From NCBI RefSeq assembly GCF_029395535.1, contig NZ_CP113920.1, positions 1,302,001-1,366,000 of the forward strand: a stretch of 64,000 bases of DNA. Direction: 5' to 3'. Each line of letters opens with the position of its first letter. The stretch's first letter is position 1. The translations under genes were made by a program, and so were the position numbers. The notes below the pieces were generated by a model, which ran no database searches, had not been told where the DNA came from, and worked only from the letters and a program-made list of their open reading frames with translations. The DNA comes from Bifidobacterium sp. ESL0732 (GTDB lineage: Bacteria > Actinomycetota > Actinomycetes > Actinomycetales > Bifidobacteriaceae). Shown in pieces: positions 19,888-29,695 of this stretch.

Positions 19888-22800
19888 CTAGGCATTAAGC
19901 GAACGCAGGAACTGAGCTTGTGCCATATCCATGCCGTCATCGGCGCTGTCGTCCATCCTCGCGGCCGCCACCGAAAGGGTCCGGGCTGGCACGAACAGCG
20001 CCTTATCGACGCACACTCGCGCTGCATCACGAACAATGCCACCGACTTCGGTATGCGGCCACACCGGTAGGTCGTGGGAAGCCAGCACTTGCTGGGCAGA
20101 CTCGAAGGAGACCGGCACCAGAATACACTGGGATTGCGCACGTGCCAGTAATTCCTGAAGCTCGCCGTCCAACGAGGCGATCTTTCCCGGGGAAATGTGC
20201 TCACTCATGATGTAGCTTGCTGCAGCCACATCGAAGTCGCCCAGCATCCATTCCGCATAGGCCAAGCGGTAGTATGCATAGGCGGCATCGTCTCGATCCA
20301 GCGAAACGCGCAAGGCGTTGAGGCAGGCGGCGCGGGCGGAATTCCAGTCCTCTTCGCGAGCCAGCTGCACGGCAAGCCGCATATGCGAAAGCGGATAGGC
20401 CGGAGCATAGGAAACCATCTGGTTCAAATGCGGCAAGGCGGCTTTCGCACCCTGCAACTGGGCCAACACATCGGCCAATTCCATGTGGGCATAGAAGAGG
20501 TTGTCGGGAATGAGCACAGTGTTTTCATCACTGGTGGCGAAAAGACGATTGTAGACCACGCGCTCTGCATATGAGTTAAAATATCGTGGAGCGCCGGTCG
20601 GGGCATAAAGTGCATCCACTTTCTCGACGGCTTCTTCGAGGCTTGCAATGGCCTGATCGACCTGCCCGGAAAAGAGCATATCCCGTGCCTTTACACGTTC
20701 GGCATCAAGATTTTTGGCAACCATAAAATCGAGATCCGGGGTATCGACCCCGTCAATCAAGGCGCTGCTCACACTTGGAGCAAGCTTCTTCAATTCCGGG
20801 TCCCCGTTGGCTTCGACAATAGCCATGGCCTGTTGGGCCTTGGTGACGCTGGGCAAAGTATTGTCTTCGGCAATCCTATGGAAATCGCTGACCGCTCGCT
20901 GAAGCAAATCGGCGCGTTGAATCGAGAGCCCTGTGATGTTGTCGGTGCCAAGCACATGCTGTGCATCTCCGCTGATCGACACATCGGCAAGTTCGGGCTC
21001 TTCCTGACTGCCCAAAGGAGAGAAACGCTTGTCTCGTAAGGTGAATTGGGGGTTAGCGTTGCGAGGCATGGCACCAACGATATTGAGTGAGGCGCCGAAC
21101 TTACGATAGGTCTCGATAGGATGATCCAGCCCGTCAGAGGCGCTGATGCGCATGAATTCCTCGCGCGTAAAAGTCACGGTTGCCATATTGTGCGCTGTAG
21201 GCCCGCTGCGCAACACCGCAAGCGGATCATTGGCATCGCCCTCGCCGTTTTCACCTTCGTCTGCGATATCGGTCTGCTGGTCACCTTGCGGCACTGACAT
21301 GGCAATGCTGTCGAGGTCGACGCCTTTCATCAGATCCGCGAATTCGGCATCGATCTGGTCTTCATCCGAGGAAGAACCGTCAACACCGTCATCGGCAGTT
21401 TGGGCGTCGGAGAGGCTGGAAGTCTGCGGAATAGCACCCGTCTGCACCTTCGAGCCGTTCCTATTGTTATCGCCCGCACCATCTGATAGATCGTTTTCTT
21501 CTGGACTATCCTGTGTTTGCGGTGACACCGCAGTCTGTGCTGCACTGGTCCGATTCACTCCAGAAGTATCGGGGTTGGAATCAGAATGCTCCTGCCGATT
21601 GTCACTGTTCTGAGATTCTGGAGAATTCTTCGCTTCGGTTTCTTCAGGCTTCGTGGACGTTGAAGAACCAAACGGCATCGAATCGTGACCGGCCGCTACG
21701 GCACCTGCCTGGGACGGGTCACCGTGGATGTCGCCGTCCTTGGGGTCGGCTTTGGAACTGCCTCGTCTCATGTCTCCGCTTGGCATGCGTTCAAACGCAC
21801 CAAGAGCTTGTGCCATCAGCTTGGAAATGGCGGAATCCTGCTGTTCGACCACTTCTTCCAAGCCCATGGAATCGATGCGAATGGAAACGTTCTCGATTTT
21901 CTCATCGGCCCCGAAGCACAGCGCTGCAATCATGAGTCCGATACGCAAGTTGTAGCGTTCACTCATCTCTGTACGTTCATGTTCGCTCAAAGCAACCCAG
22001 GTATGACGCTGCGAATCGTAACGACTGGTGGGCATCATGGTGCGCCCAGCAGTGGTGAAAGCAACCGCAACATTGCCAAGAGCCAGATTGGAACGGAATT
22101 CGGTGTCGAAACGATAGGGCACACGAATCTGACGCAGCAAAGTGGACAGTGCCTGACGATAGACCCATTCGCCGCGACCGGCCGAGGCAGGAACTTGAGT
22201 TGAAGACGTACCACCATCCTCGCCAGCAGCATCTGCTGCGATACGGTCTGCGGTCTGACCCGCTATCCCGATCATCCGAGAAAGCGACACCGAGCTTGCC
22301 TCCCCCAGATCCGCGCCTTGTTTCGGCAATGGCTTTAAGGCCATCAACGCCGGATTTTCCAGCAACGCATGATCGATCTGGGCTGCCTGAGCCCGCGTGA
22401 CAGTGTCCTCGATGGGCAGCGCGCCGGTGTGCGCGTTGTGCTCCAGCCAAACACTGATGGATGCAAAACGATTGAGATTACCTTCAATATTCAGAGCTTC
22501 AAGGGCGGGTGCGAGGTTCAGAGAATCATCCCACGTAAAGAAATACGCCCCGGAATAGCTGGAAGTATAGAGATGCAGTGGTTCGGCACCGTGGACGGCC
22601 TCAAGTCCGGCCGACGGCTTCAATGCCCCCGATTCTCGCATCAGGTCAGCGAAATAATCCTCGAGACCGGAGACACGCAAACCATGCGTCCGCGCCTCCA
22701 GGCTGTCGCGCACACTGCGGCGAATGGCCCCAAGCGGGGCTTCGCGATTAAGCCTACGGAAGATGTTGCCGGCACCGAAACCGATCAGTTGCCCGCCGAT

Positions 22801-23598
22801 CTGCGGAAGCATGTAGGTGGCGAAGAAGGCGATGGCCATCGCATCCCGGTATTCCAAGTTGAGGCGCAAGCTTTCGGGCAGACGGTAACGCATCTGCTCC
22901 AACGTATAGCGGTTGCCGCGCTTGAGCCACGAGGCCAGCCACGTCATCTGGCCGAACATGTCGCGGCCAACAATGCCGCCTTGTACCACGTCGATTCCTC
23001 GGCCTTTATCGGTCGAGTCTGAGTTTGTGGACGATTGCGCTTCGAAGATACTGTTTTCAAGTGTTTCCGTCGAGGAATCGGCCTTGTCTGCCTTGCCACC
23101 GCGCATCCTGCTATCGTTTGAAAGCGAGTAATCGCCTTCTTTGCCGAAAACGAGTGCAGGATCGACATCATGGGTATCCATTCGCGGGTCGTTTCCCAAA
23201 AACACGCGGCCTTTACCATCGGCCAAAGCGACCTGACAGAATTCATGAGGATTGAGAAACACTCCGAGAGCGAAAAAACGCCCGTCCAGCTGAGGCAGCT
23301 GCGCCCATCCCAGCGAAAGGCCATCTGGCACGTCGGGAAAGTCTTCGAAAATACGCCGTTTGACCATGGGCCCGAGTTGGATGGCATGATCAAAAAGCTC
23401 CTGCATCATGGAGTTGCCGGAGGTTTTGCCCTGCGATTGCGACGACGAAGTAGAAGTCACCTCATTAATATCGTGCCTTGAAACGCCACTGCCCACCATG
23501 GTATTCACACGATGTGCGATGCCCCGCGCCGACTCGACAAACCTGCCAAAACCCGAAGAAGAAGCGAAATCATGCAAATGCTGTGTGAAATTGGACAT
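19888..23598 (-). CDS. Large TPR-containing protein of unknown function
   Basis: A 1236-residue soluble protein I do not recognise as a named family. The N-terminal 600 residues look globular, with several helical blocks (for example AYFFTWDDSLNLAPALEAL) and no signal peptide or membrane segment. Residues about 610-770 are a Ser/Asp/Glu/Gln-rich low-complexity linker, including DEDQIDAEFADLMKGVDLDS. The C-terminal third has tetratricopeptide-like helix pairs (about 990-1150: ALPHLNQMVSYAPAYPLSHMR, YYRLAYAEWMLGDFDVAAASY), suggesting a protein-interaction role. It is divergent from the 798-residue membrane protein with only 50 bases between them, so they probably share a promoter region. The ATG at 23598 has a weak ribosome-binding site. 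Confidence 0.75.
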   Translation of the reverse strand: MSNFTQHLHDFASSSGFGRFVESARGIAHRVNTMVGSGVSRHDINEVTSTSSSQSQGKTSGNSMMQELFDHAIQLGPMVKRRIFEDFPDVPDGLSLGWAQLPQLDGRFFALGVFLNPHEFCQVALADGKGRVFLGNDPRMDTHDVDPALVFGKEGDYSLSNDSRMRGGKADKADSSTETLENSIFEAQSSTNSDSTDKGRGIDVVQGGIVGRDMFGQMTWLASWLKRGNRYTLEQMRYRLPESLRLNLEYRDAMAIAFFATYMLPQIGGQLIGFGAGNIFRRLNREAPLGAIRRSVRDSLEARTHGLRVSGLEDYFADLMRESGALKPSAGLEAVHGAEPLHLYTSSYSGAYFFTWDDSLNLAPALEALNIEGNLNRFASISVWLEHNAHTGALPIEDTVTRAQAAQIDHALLENPALMALKPLPKQGADLGEASSVSLSRMIGIAGQTADRIAADAAGEDGGTSSTQVPASAGRGEWVYRQALSTLLRQIRVPYRFDTEFRSNLALGNVAVAFTTAGRTMMPTSRYDSQRHTWVALSEHERTEMSERYNLRIGLMIAALCFGADEKIENVSIRIDSMGLEEVVEQQDSAISKLMAQALGAFERMPSGDMRRGSSKADPKDGDIHGDPSQAGAVAAGHDSMPFGSSTSTKPEETEAKNSPESQNSDNRQEHSDSNPDTSGVNRTSAAQTAVSPQTQDSPEENDLSDGAGDNNRNGSKVQTGAIPQTSSLSDAQTADDGVDGSSSDEDQIDAEFADLMKGVDLDSIAMSVPQGDQQTDIADEGENGEGDANDPLAVLRSGPTAHNMATVTFTREEFMRISASDGLDHPIETYRKFGASLNIVGAMPRNANPQFTLRDKRFSPLGSQEEPELADVSISGDAQHVLGTDNITGLSIQRADLLQRAVSDFHRIAEDNTLPSVTKAQQAMAIVEANGDPELKKLAPSVSSALIDGVDTPDLDFMVAKNLDAERVKARDMLFSGQVDQAIASLEEAVEKVDALYAPTGAPRYFNSYAERVVYNRLFATSDENTVLIPDNLFYAHMELADVLAQLQGAKAALPHLNQMVSYAPAYPLSHMRLAVQLAREEDWNSARAACLNALRVSLDRDDAAYAYYRLAYAEWMLGDFDVAAASYIMSEHISPGKIASLDGELQELLARAQSQCILVPVSFESAQQVLASHDLPVWPHTEVGGIVRDAARVCVDKALFVPARTLSVAAARMDDSADDGMDMAQAQFLRSLNA

Positions 23599-23648
23599 AT
23601 GGATAATTGTTTCAATTCAGCCAGACATAAAGCTTATAGAATAAAGAT

Positions 23649-26045
23649 GTGAACACTTCCTCAGCTAGCTTCCCAGCCCGCCATAAAACTGCCATATTCG
23701 CTTTTCTGGCGGCGGCAATCATACTTCTGCTGGAGTGTTTTGCATTCAACCTGCAGTTCTGGAGCACTTTGGGTGCCAGTCGAGATTCGATTTCGGCGCT
23801 GAATACCCTCGGCTCGGGTCTGTCGCGTCAGAAAGACGGAACGCTGATAGTCACCGATCCGACCTCGGCGTTCCTGACCACTCAAAGTGACGGAAGTTCA
23901 CCATATGTACGAGTCGATCCGGCCGAATCGACCTTCCGCTTCGCTTCCCCGTCGCAGGTTCTGGGCTTCTCAGATACCAGTCAAAATGTCGGAAACAAGC
24001 CAAAAGGCACATCGAAATCACCGTTGACGGCCTACCACATCCGTGTGTATGCCAACGGGCACGCTTCCTCGATTCACTCGGTATCGAACGCCGTGCCCAA
24101 TTCTCGCTATCTCCGCATCCCAGCTACGAACACCGCGCCGAAACAGACTACCGTCAAAATCTGGATCGAGGAACCCGCCGAAACACACGTCGACATCGCT
24201 GCCGTCCATGCCAACGTCCGCGTGCCGTTCCATGCCAGTTGGGGACGTATAGCGGCAATGGCGATCATCGTGGCCCTACTCGCCCTGTGGATGCCGTCTT
24301 CAAAGCTGTGGCGGATGCGTCTGGACACGACAAGTATCCGGCAACGCTGTGTTTTTGCAGGCTTTATGCTTGTCGTCGGCGCATTTGCCGCACTGTCAAT
24401 CGCGCAATCGATTTGGTCGGCCAGTTCGTCGGCGTTCCACGAGCCGGGCAATTACACTTATGATTTCAACCAGTACGGCCATATGGCCGATTCCCTGCTC
24501 CATGGCCAGGCCTCGATGGATCTGCCGGTGCCGAAGGCGCTTGAAAACGCTCAGAATCCTTACGATCCGCAAGCCCGAGAAACATTGCTCAACCACGGCG
24601 TCACACCCATTTACTGGGACTATTCCTTCTACAAAGGCCATTGGTATTCGTATTTCGGAGTCTTGCCGGCGTTGCTGATTTTCGCCCCATACCGTCTGCT
24701 GACCTCGCTATTCGTCCCGGGCGGGTTGATGCTCCCTTCAGGTGTCGCCGTGGCGTTGCTATTGTTCGTCTTCGTGTTGTCCAGCTCACTGCTGATCATT
24801 CGCTTGCTGAAATTGGTGAATCCCGAGACTTCGTTGGCGGCAGTTTCCATGGCCATCACGATTTTTCTGCTGGGCTCGCAGGTCGGCTATCTGGCATTTC
24901 GTATGAATTTTTATTCGGTTCCGTTTGCTGCATCCCTCGCCATGAGCACAATGGGACTTTGGTTCTGGTTAGGCGCGGCCGAAAACCGGGACAAGCCATC
25001 CCGTCGGCATATGGTTACGATTGGCGATACCCAGCCGCTTTCGTGGCCACATCTGGCTGCTGGTTCACTTTGCTTGGCAGCGAATTTCGGATGCCGTCCG
25101 ACGTTCATCTTGGTCACGCTACTGGCATTTCCGATATTCTGGCCCCAGATTCACGCGATATTCTCCAAGTCACAGAACACGGAAAAACTGGCAAAACACA
25201 AAGCTGTCATCCGTGTGCTGACTGCGGTTTTGCTGCCTGCGCTGATTGTAATACTGCCATTGTGCGCCTATAACGCCATTCGGTTCGGCTCTCCTGTCGA
25301 TTTCGGTGAACGCTACCAGATCACCGTCGCCGACATGACGCATTACCGCAACTCCGCAGCCAATCTGCTGCCGACGCTCGGCTATTACCTGTTCCTGCCA
25401 TTGCGTTTCACGCACGAATTCCCGTTCCTGACCATCAACCCCACACCGGTGGTTTCCTGGAGCTATGCGGAACCGTTGGTGGGAGGGCTTTTTATGCTGT
25501 GCCCTGCGCTTGCGCTCGTCGCCCTGCTGGTGCTTCCAAACGTAAGACGACGCATTCACCGTTCCGGATTGCTGAGAACCGTGTTTACCGCTTTGCCACT
25601 GGCTTTGCTGCTGCTGCTTGTCGCTATTGTCAAGGGCGGCATCGGTTGGCGCTATATGGTCGATTTTGGTTGGCTAGTGGCGTTGGTTGCAGTTGTAGTA
25701 GCCGGGGCGATTATCGGGGATGCACGACCATGTCGGAAACTGAAGCAGCCATCACTGAAGTCAAAATCGAATCAGACTTCAAGCGGCAACGCAAAGTCAT
25801 CGTCGCAACCGAACCAGCGTAATCAGTTTGAAAGACTGAGTCTCCATCATCAGACTGCTTCCATTGATCTACGACCGGGTATCGATTGGGAATGCGTCGC
25901 CTGGCGTCTTGTCATGCTGGTGCTGGTCTTGTTGGGCATCGCCGTGGCGTTCTTCACTATCTTCGTCCCGGGCCGCGAAGACGCCCTGAGCCGCACCAAT
26001 CCGGCGATGTTCCAAACAGTCGCCTCTTGGTTCATTGTCCAGTAA
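23649..26045 (+). CDS. Large polytopic membrane protein, unknown function (possible GT-C type glycosyltransferase)
   Basis: A 798-residue integral membrane protein. One helix at residues 10-35 is followed by an extracytoplasmic domain (about 40-195), then roughly ten or more hydrophobic helices to the C-terminus. The block GVTPIYWDYSFYKGHWYSYFGVLP after the second helix, rich in aromatic residues, is reminiscent of GT-C fold lipid-linked sugar transferases, but no diagnostic motif is certain. A polar, Ser/Lys/Gln-rich loop lies near residues 700-740, before the last helix. The start is a GTG at 23649 with a poor ribosome-binding site. It is divergent from the TPR protein and convergent with the aminotransferase. 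Confidence 0.7.
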   Translation: MNTSSASFPARHKTAIFAFLAAAIILLLECFAFNLQFWSTLGASRDSISALNTLGSGLSRQKDGTLIVTDPTSAFLTTQSDGSSPYVRVDPAESTFRFASPSQVLGFSDTSQNVGNKPKGTSKSPLTAYHIRVYANGHASSIHSVSNAVPNSRYLRIPATNTAPKQTTVKIWIEEPAETHVDIAAVHANVRVPFHASWGRIAAMAIIVALLALWMPSSKLWRMRLDTTSIRQRCVFAGFMLVVGAFAALSIAQSIWSASSSAFHEPGNYTYDFNQYGHMADSLLHGQASMDLPVPKALENAQNPYDPQARETLLNHGVTPIYWDYSFYKGHWYSYFGVLPALLIFAPYRLLTSLFVPGGLMLPSGVAVALLLFVFVLSSSLLIIRLLKLVNPETSLAAVSMAITIFLLGSQVGYLAFRMNFYSVPFAASLAMSTMGLWFWLGAAENRDKPSRRHMVTIGDTQPLSWPHLAAGSLCLAANFGCRPTFILVTLLAFPIFWPQIHAIFSKSQNTEKLAKHKAVIRVLTAVLLPALIVILPLCAYNAIRFGSPVDFGERYQITVADMTHYRNSAANLLPTLGYYLFLPLRFTHEFPFLTINPTPVVSWSYAEPLVGGLFMLCPALALVALLVLPNVRRRIHRSGLLRTVFTALPLALLLLLVAIVKGGIGWRYMVDFGWLVALVAVVVAGAIIGDARPCRKLKQPSLKSKSNQTSSGNAKSSSQPNQRNQFERLSLHHQTASIDLRPGIDWECVAWRLVMLVLVLLGIAVAFFTIFVPGREDALSRTNPAMFQTVASWFIVQ

Positions 26046-26131
26046 GCCGTTTGAGAATTGAAGAACATTAGCTTTCAACGAATCTAGAGCCTAAACGATC
26101 ACAAGCTTTCATATCTCTATCCGACGAGTTC

Positions 26132-27337
26132 TTAAACAATCTCAAGCTCCCGCGATACCGTTGCCAGAACCGCCTCGATATTGCGCTCGAAAACGTCCGG
26201 TTCCGGAAGTAGGGAAACCGCGAGATAACCGTTTTCAATCATGTCGAAGTAATAGCCAGGCTGACCGGTCAAGTTGAAATCATGGATCAGTCGAAGCACC
26301 AAGTCATTCTCGTCAATAACAGACGGAAAATGCAGCAACACGTTCCAGCCGCCTTCCGCACGCAGAACCGAGACCAGGCCGGACTCGTCCTCTCTCAGCA
26401 AAGTATGCAATCGGTCAAGATTCGCTCGAGTACGTTCTTGCACGCGATGAAGTTGTCCGGGAACCGCAGCCAGCAGTTCCGGCATCCGCGCGGCAATGAT
26501 GTCGCTGAACGGCAGATAGTCATCGGCGATGATGTCAAGCCGACGTTGCGCCTCGACCACCAACCGTTCAGGACCACTGACCTGAATCCAACCGACTTTG
26601 GCATGAGGAGCGGCGAGCAACTTGGAAAAACCGTCAAGTGCGAACGTCAACGCGCGGCGTTCCCCCGCCAACCGCCGGTTGCCCGCAAACTGTTCCAAGG
26701 AGTAATCGAAGAACACTTCGTCGGCGATGATGGCGACATCGTTCTCGCCGCAAAGTTTCACCAACGCCTCGCGTTCCTCGGGTTTGACATAGGAACCCGT
26801 CGGATTGTTCGGATTGATCAGGACGATGGCCTGTACCTTGTGGCCTTCCGGACTTTCCAGAAGCTCGCGCAACCAAGCCACGTCGATGAACCACGACCCA
26901 TCGAATTGCAGCTGGTATTCGAGCGTATCCACGTTCTCCAGTCCGCCGATGGACTCGATCAACGGGTACCCCGGCTTGGGCCCAAGAACGATGTCACCCG
27001 GATCACACATGAGCTTGAAGAGCCAGGTATAAGCCTCGGAAGTGGAACTCAACAGGTATAGCCGGTCAGGATCGACGGATTCTGAAGAATTTTGCCCCTC
27101 CGCTGCCAACTCGGCCAGATTACGATTGGTCAGGAATCGGGCAAGCTGCTTTCGCACCGACAATGGCCCGCGCGGCTCGGCGGTATAAACACCTCGCACT
27201 TCGCTCGGTGCCAGCCCGTGTTTCGTCGGATTGGAGTCATTGACGGTATCGAGCGCAATTCCCTGGCTTCGTGCGGTGGCTTCAGCTCTGGCGATGGGAT
27301 TGAGCTTGGTTGAACCGACCCTTGACGAAAAACGCAT
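26132..27337 (-). CDS. Pyridoxal-phosphate aminotransferase, class I/II
   Basis: A fold-type I PLP enzyme of 401 residues. Features: substrate-loop and PLP-site motifs (LSSTSEAYTWLFKLMCDPGD; LINPNNPTGSYV with the Asn and Pro of the family), the cofactor Asp/Tyr region (IADEVFFDYSLE), and the Schiff-base lysine in DGFSKLLAAPHAKVGWI. The sequence resembles the MalY/aspartate-type family, but the amino acid used cannot be assigned. The ATG at 27337 has GGAAGATC upstream. It stands alone, convergent with the membrane protein gene. Confidence 0.88.
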   Translation of the reverse strand: MRFSSRVGSTKLNPIARAEATARSQGIALDTVNDSNPTKHGLAPSEVRGVYTAEPRGPLSVRKQLARFLTNRNLAELAAEGQNSSESVDPDRLYLLSSTSEAYTWLFKLMCDPGDIVLGPKPGYPLIESIGGLENVDTLEYQLQFDGSWFIDVAWLRELLESPEGHKVQAIVLINPNNPTGSYVKPEEREALVKLCGENDVAIIADEVFFDYSLEQFAGNRRLAGERRALTFALDGFSKLLAAPHAKVGWIQVSGPERLVVEAQRRLDIIADDYLPFSDIIAARMPELLAAVPGQLHRVQERTRANLDRLHTLLREDESGLVSVLRAEGGWNVLLHFPSVIDENDLVLRLIHDFNLTGQPGYYFDMIENGYLAVSLLPEPDVFERNIEAVLATVSRELEIV

Positions 27338-27391
27338 GATCTTCCATTCCGGATAGCGATTTTAAGACTTCAAACTATCCAAGCAATACAA

Positions 27392-27425
27392 AGGTTCCGT
27401 CCGACCTTTCAGCCGAACGGAACCT
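27392..27425 (-). terminator. Terminator of the glucokinase gene
   Basis: AGGTTCCGT / ACGGAACCT (27392-27400 with 27417-27425), 9-bp stem with a 16-base loop, 17 bases after the stop of the ppgK-like gene on the minus strand. Confidence 0.8.
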
Positions 27426-27441
27426 GTAAAAACTTCAACAA

Positions 27442-28209
27442 TCAGACAAGCTTGGTGGTCGCGTAATACGCAGCTCCGACGATGCCCGCCTCGTTGCGCA
27501 GCTGGGCCTGCACAATCGGGGTCTTGATATCGATATACGGCAGGAACTTGTCGGCCATACGGCTCACGCCACCGCCGACCACGAAGAGGTCGGGGCTGAA
27601 GTACTTCTCAAGCAGACCGTAATACTTAGTGAGACGCTTGGCCCACTTCTTGTAACCGAGGCTCTTCTTGTCGCGCACCGACGATGCCGCATACTTTTCG
27701 GCATCACCCTTGCCCTTCTCAAGCTGGATATGGCCGAGCTCGGTGTTGGGCAGCAACACACCGTGATAGATGAGCGCAGTGCCAATGCCGGTGCCGAGCG
27801 TGGTGGCGATGACCAATCCGTCTTCGCCCTTGGCGGCACCATACTGTTGCTCGGCCAGCCCCGCGGCATCAGCGTCGTTGACGACCGTCACCGGACGGCC
27901 ACAAGCCTTGGAGAAGACCTCGGTGACATCGAGACCAATCCAGGACTTGTCGAGGTTCGCCATGAAGTCGAGCGGCTTGCCTGGCTTGATGGGCGCGGGG
28001 AAAGCGATACCCACGGGAGCACCCGCCGGGACTTCGAAATGCTCGAGTTCCTGACGTACGATGGCCGCAACCGCATCTGGCGTGGAAACCTCAGGAGTGA
28101 GGATCTTCAAACGAGGTAGGGCGAACTCGCCCTTTTCCAAATCTACGGGAGCTGCCTTGATGCCCGAACCGCCGATATCAACGCCAAAGGCTTGTGCTGT
28201 TTCAATCAT
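27442..28209 (-). CDS. ppgK: Polyphosphate glucokinase (ROK family)
   Basis: A 255-residue ROK-fold kinase that phosphorylates glucose using polyphosphate and usually also ATP, typical of actinobacteria. Motifs seen: DIGGSGIKAA phosphate loop (residues 11-20), VAFP-type segment (PVGIAFPAPIKPGKP), VNDADAAGLAE with the catalytic Asp region, and TLGTGIGTALIYHG. The ROK zinc-binding cysteines are absent, as in this subfamily. The start at 28209 has AGAGGGG upstream; the open frame extends nine codons more. In bifidobacteria glucose 6-phosphate made here would enter the fructose-6-phosphate phosphoketolase pathway. Confidence 0.92.
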   Translation of the reverse strand: MIETAQAFGVDIGGSGIKAAPVDLEKGEFALPRLKILTPEVSTPDAVAAIVRQELEHFEVPAGAPVGIAFPAPIKPGKPLDFMANLDKSWIGLDVTEVFSKACGRPVTVVNDADAAGLAEQQYGAAKGEDGLVIATTLGTGIGTALIYHGVLLPNTELGHIQLEKGKGDAEKYAASSVRDKKSLGYKKWAKRLTKYYGLLEKYFSPDLFVVGGGVSRMADKFLPYIDIKTPIVQAQLRNEAGIVGAAYYATTKLV

Positions 28210-28330
28210 CGCTAACCCCTCTTGGTAACTGAACAAAAAATAATCGTTGACATTGTACCGCGCTCGATAGCCAACATTCTTGCATCAACGATTAAATTGA
28301 ATCGACAAGCTCATAATCGTTGTGTTATCG

Positions 28331-29389
28331 CTATTTCAGGGGCGGCATTGGTTGCCAGTTCGGATCATGCAAAAGCTTACGCGAATCGACCCAACCTTTG
28401 GCGATGGCCTTGATGCCTGTCTTGACATGCTCACGGTCGACGGCGAGGAGGCGGATGGCTTCTTTGATAGCGGTGAGCACCGTTCCCAAACCGAACAGCG
28501 CCGGACGATAGTCGCCATGCGCCATGAAGTAACGAGCCATATAACCGCGGTTGCGCATGATGTGGTAGCGGTTCATGTCGGAGGTCGAGTTGAGCTGGCG
28601 CAGGCCAGCGATGTCCCAGTTGCCGATATCGCGCGTGCGCTGGATGATCTTGTCGTTGACCACGATCGGGTCAGTCACTTTGCTGGCAAGGTAGCCATAA
28701 ATCGTGTCGTCCCAATAGATGAAGAAGCGTGGGTCGGGCAGGCCGATCTGTTCGACGATGTTGCGGCGGAAAAGGCCTCCTTCGAAGCACATCGTATCCA
28801 TCGTGCGGTAACAGGAAGGCCCGAACGCCGCGGGGGCGATGGGGTTAGGGATGCCGAGCGGAACGATGAAATCATACTGCCAATAGAAATCGCCGCCATC
28901 ATAATCAAGACGCGAACCCTGAATCACGTCGTGACGGGGCGTCCACTTGGCGAGCTGCTGGATGGCGTTTGGGAGCACGGCCACATCGTCGTCCATCACC
29001 CAGAACCATTCGGCTCCGAGCTCGTAGGCTTTCTTCACACCATTGGAGAAGCCGCCCGAACCACCGATATTGCCCTCCTGTGGGGCGTAGACCACGCGTT
29101 CGGTGTTGCCGCTTTCATCCGGTTCGGTTTTGCCCCAATGCGTATTGATCGCGTCGGAAAATTGCCGGACCATTGCCTTGGTCTCACCGCTGTGCTCGTT
29201 GTCGACGACAACCACGCGCCAGGGAGCATCGCTCAGTGCCTTGATGGAATCAAACAACTTTGCCAAAAGCTTCTGCCGCTTGTAGGTTACCACGACGATG
29301 GCAAGCTTTTCGATTGGCGATGTCGACGAAGAGGCGATACCCAAGACTTCGTTGCCGGTTTTTTCCATGGTTTTCTCGTTTTCGCTCAT
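28331..29389 (-). CDS. Family 2 glycosyltransferase (rhamnosyl/galactofuranosyl-transferase type)
   Basis: An inverting GT-A transferase of 352 residues. IVVVTYKRQKLLAKLFDSI (31-49) opens the GT2 fold, VVVDNEH follows, and WVMDDDV (Asp133-135) is the metal/nucleotide-sugar site. GNIGGSGGFSNG and PCY/FEGGLFRR segments resemble GlfT- and rhamnosyltransferase-type enzymes of cell-wall polysaccharide synthesis. There is no membrane segment, so it acts at the cytoplasmic face. I start at the ATG at 29389 (AGGGAT upstream); the open frame extends to 29542 without support. It is divergent from the FMN-riboswitch locus. The donor sugar is unknown. Confidence 0.85.
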   Translation of the reverse strand: MSENEKTMEKTGNEVLGIASSSTSPIEKLAIVVVTYKRQKLLAKLFDSIKALSDAPWRVVVVDNEHSGETKAMVRQFSDAINTHWGKTEPDESGNTERVVYAPQEGNIGGSGGFSNGVKKAYELGAEWFWVMDDDVAVLPNAIQQLAKWTPRHDVIQGSRLDYDGGDFYWQYDFIVPLGIPNPIAPAAFGPSCYRTMDTMCFEGGLFRRNIVEQIGLPDPRFFIYWDDTIYGYLASKVTDPIVVNDKIIQRTRDIGNWDIAGLRQLNSTSDMNRYHIMRNRGYMARYFMAHGDYRPALFGLGTVLTAIKEAIRLLAVDREHVKTGIKAIAKGWVDSRKLLHDPNWQPMPPLK

Positions 29390-29542
29390 ATCCCTATTCT
29401 TGCACTGGCACACGATGGAGGTAAAGGTCCGTTGAGGCGATGGCTCCGATCTGAAATTCCGACGGCCTGACATCACTGCTTTTCGGATTGCGCAAAAACG
29501 TTTGACAGATGGCCACACATACGGGTATAGATAGTTAAGCAA

Positions 29543-29685
29543 GTTTCAGGGAAGGTGAAATTCCTTATTGGCGGTAACGACACTGTCGGTTTCAAAACGA
29601 CAGCATTGCCGAAGCCCGCGAGCCGTGAAAGCGGTCGATCCGGTGAAATTCCGAGGCCAACGGTTACAGTCCGGATGAAAGAAAC
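29543..29685 (+). promoter_or_regulatory. FMN riboswitch (RFN element)
   Basis: All conserved RFN blocks are present in order: CAGGG...GGTGAAATTCC, GGCGGTAA, AGCCCGCGAGC, GATCCGGTGAAATTCCG, then CAACGGTTACAGTCCGGATGAAAG. GTTTC (29543-29547) and GAAAC (29681-29685) close helix P1. The next gene's ATG is only 10 bases beyond, with no room for a terminator, so control is most likely at ribosome access. The reading frame of that gene stays open back into the aptamer, which is not coding. Confidence 0.96.
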
Positions 29686-29695
29686 GGGGCTCATC

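Noticed and set aside
28322..29470. 382-codon plus-strand open frame opposite the GT2 gene
   Set aside because: The minus-strand protein has full GT2 motifs; the plus-strand product matches nothing and has no ribosome-binding site.
29555..29695. Start of the riboflavin S-component gene at 29555
   Set aside because: That stretch is the conserved FMN aptamer; the ATG at 29696 immediately after it gives a normal S-component N-terminus.
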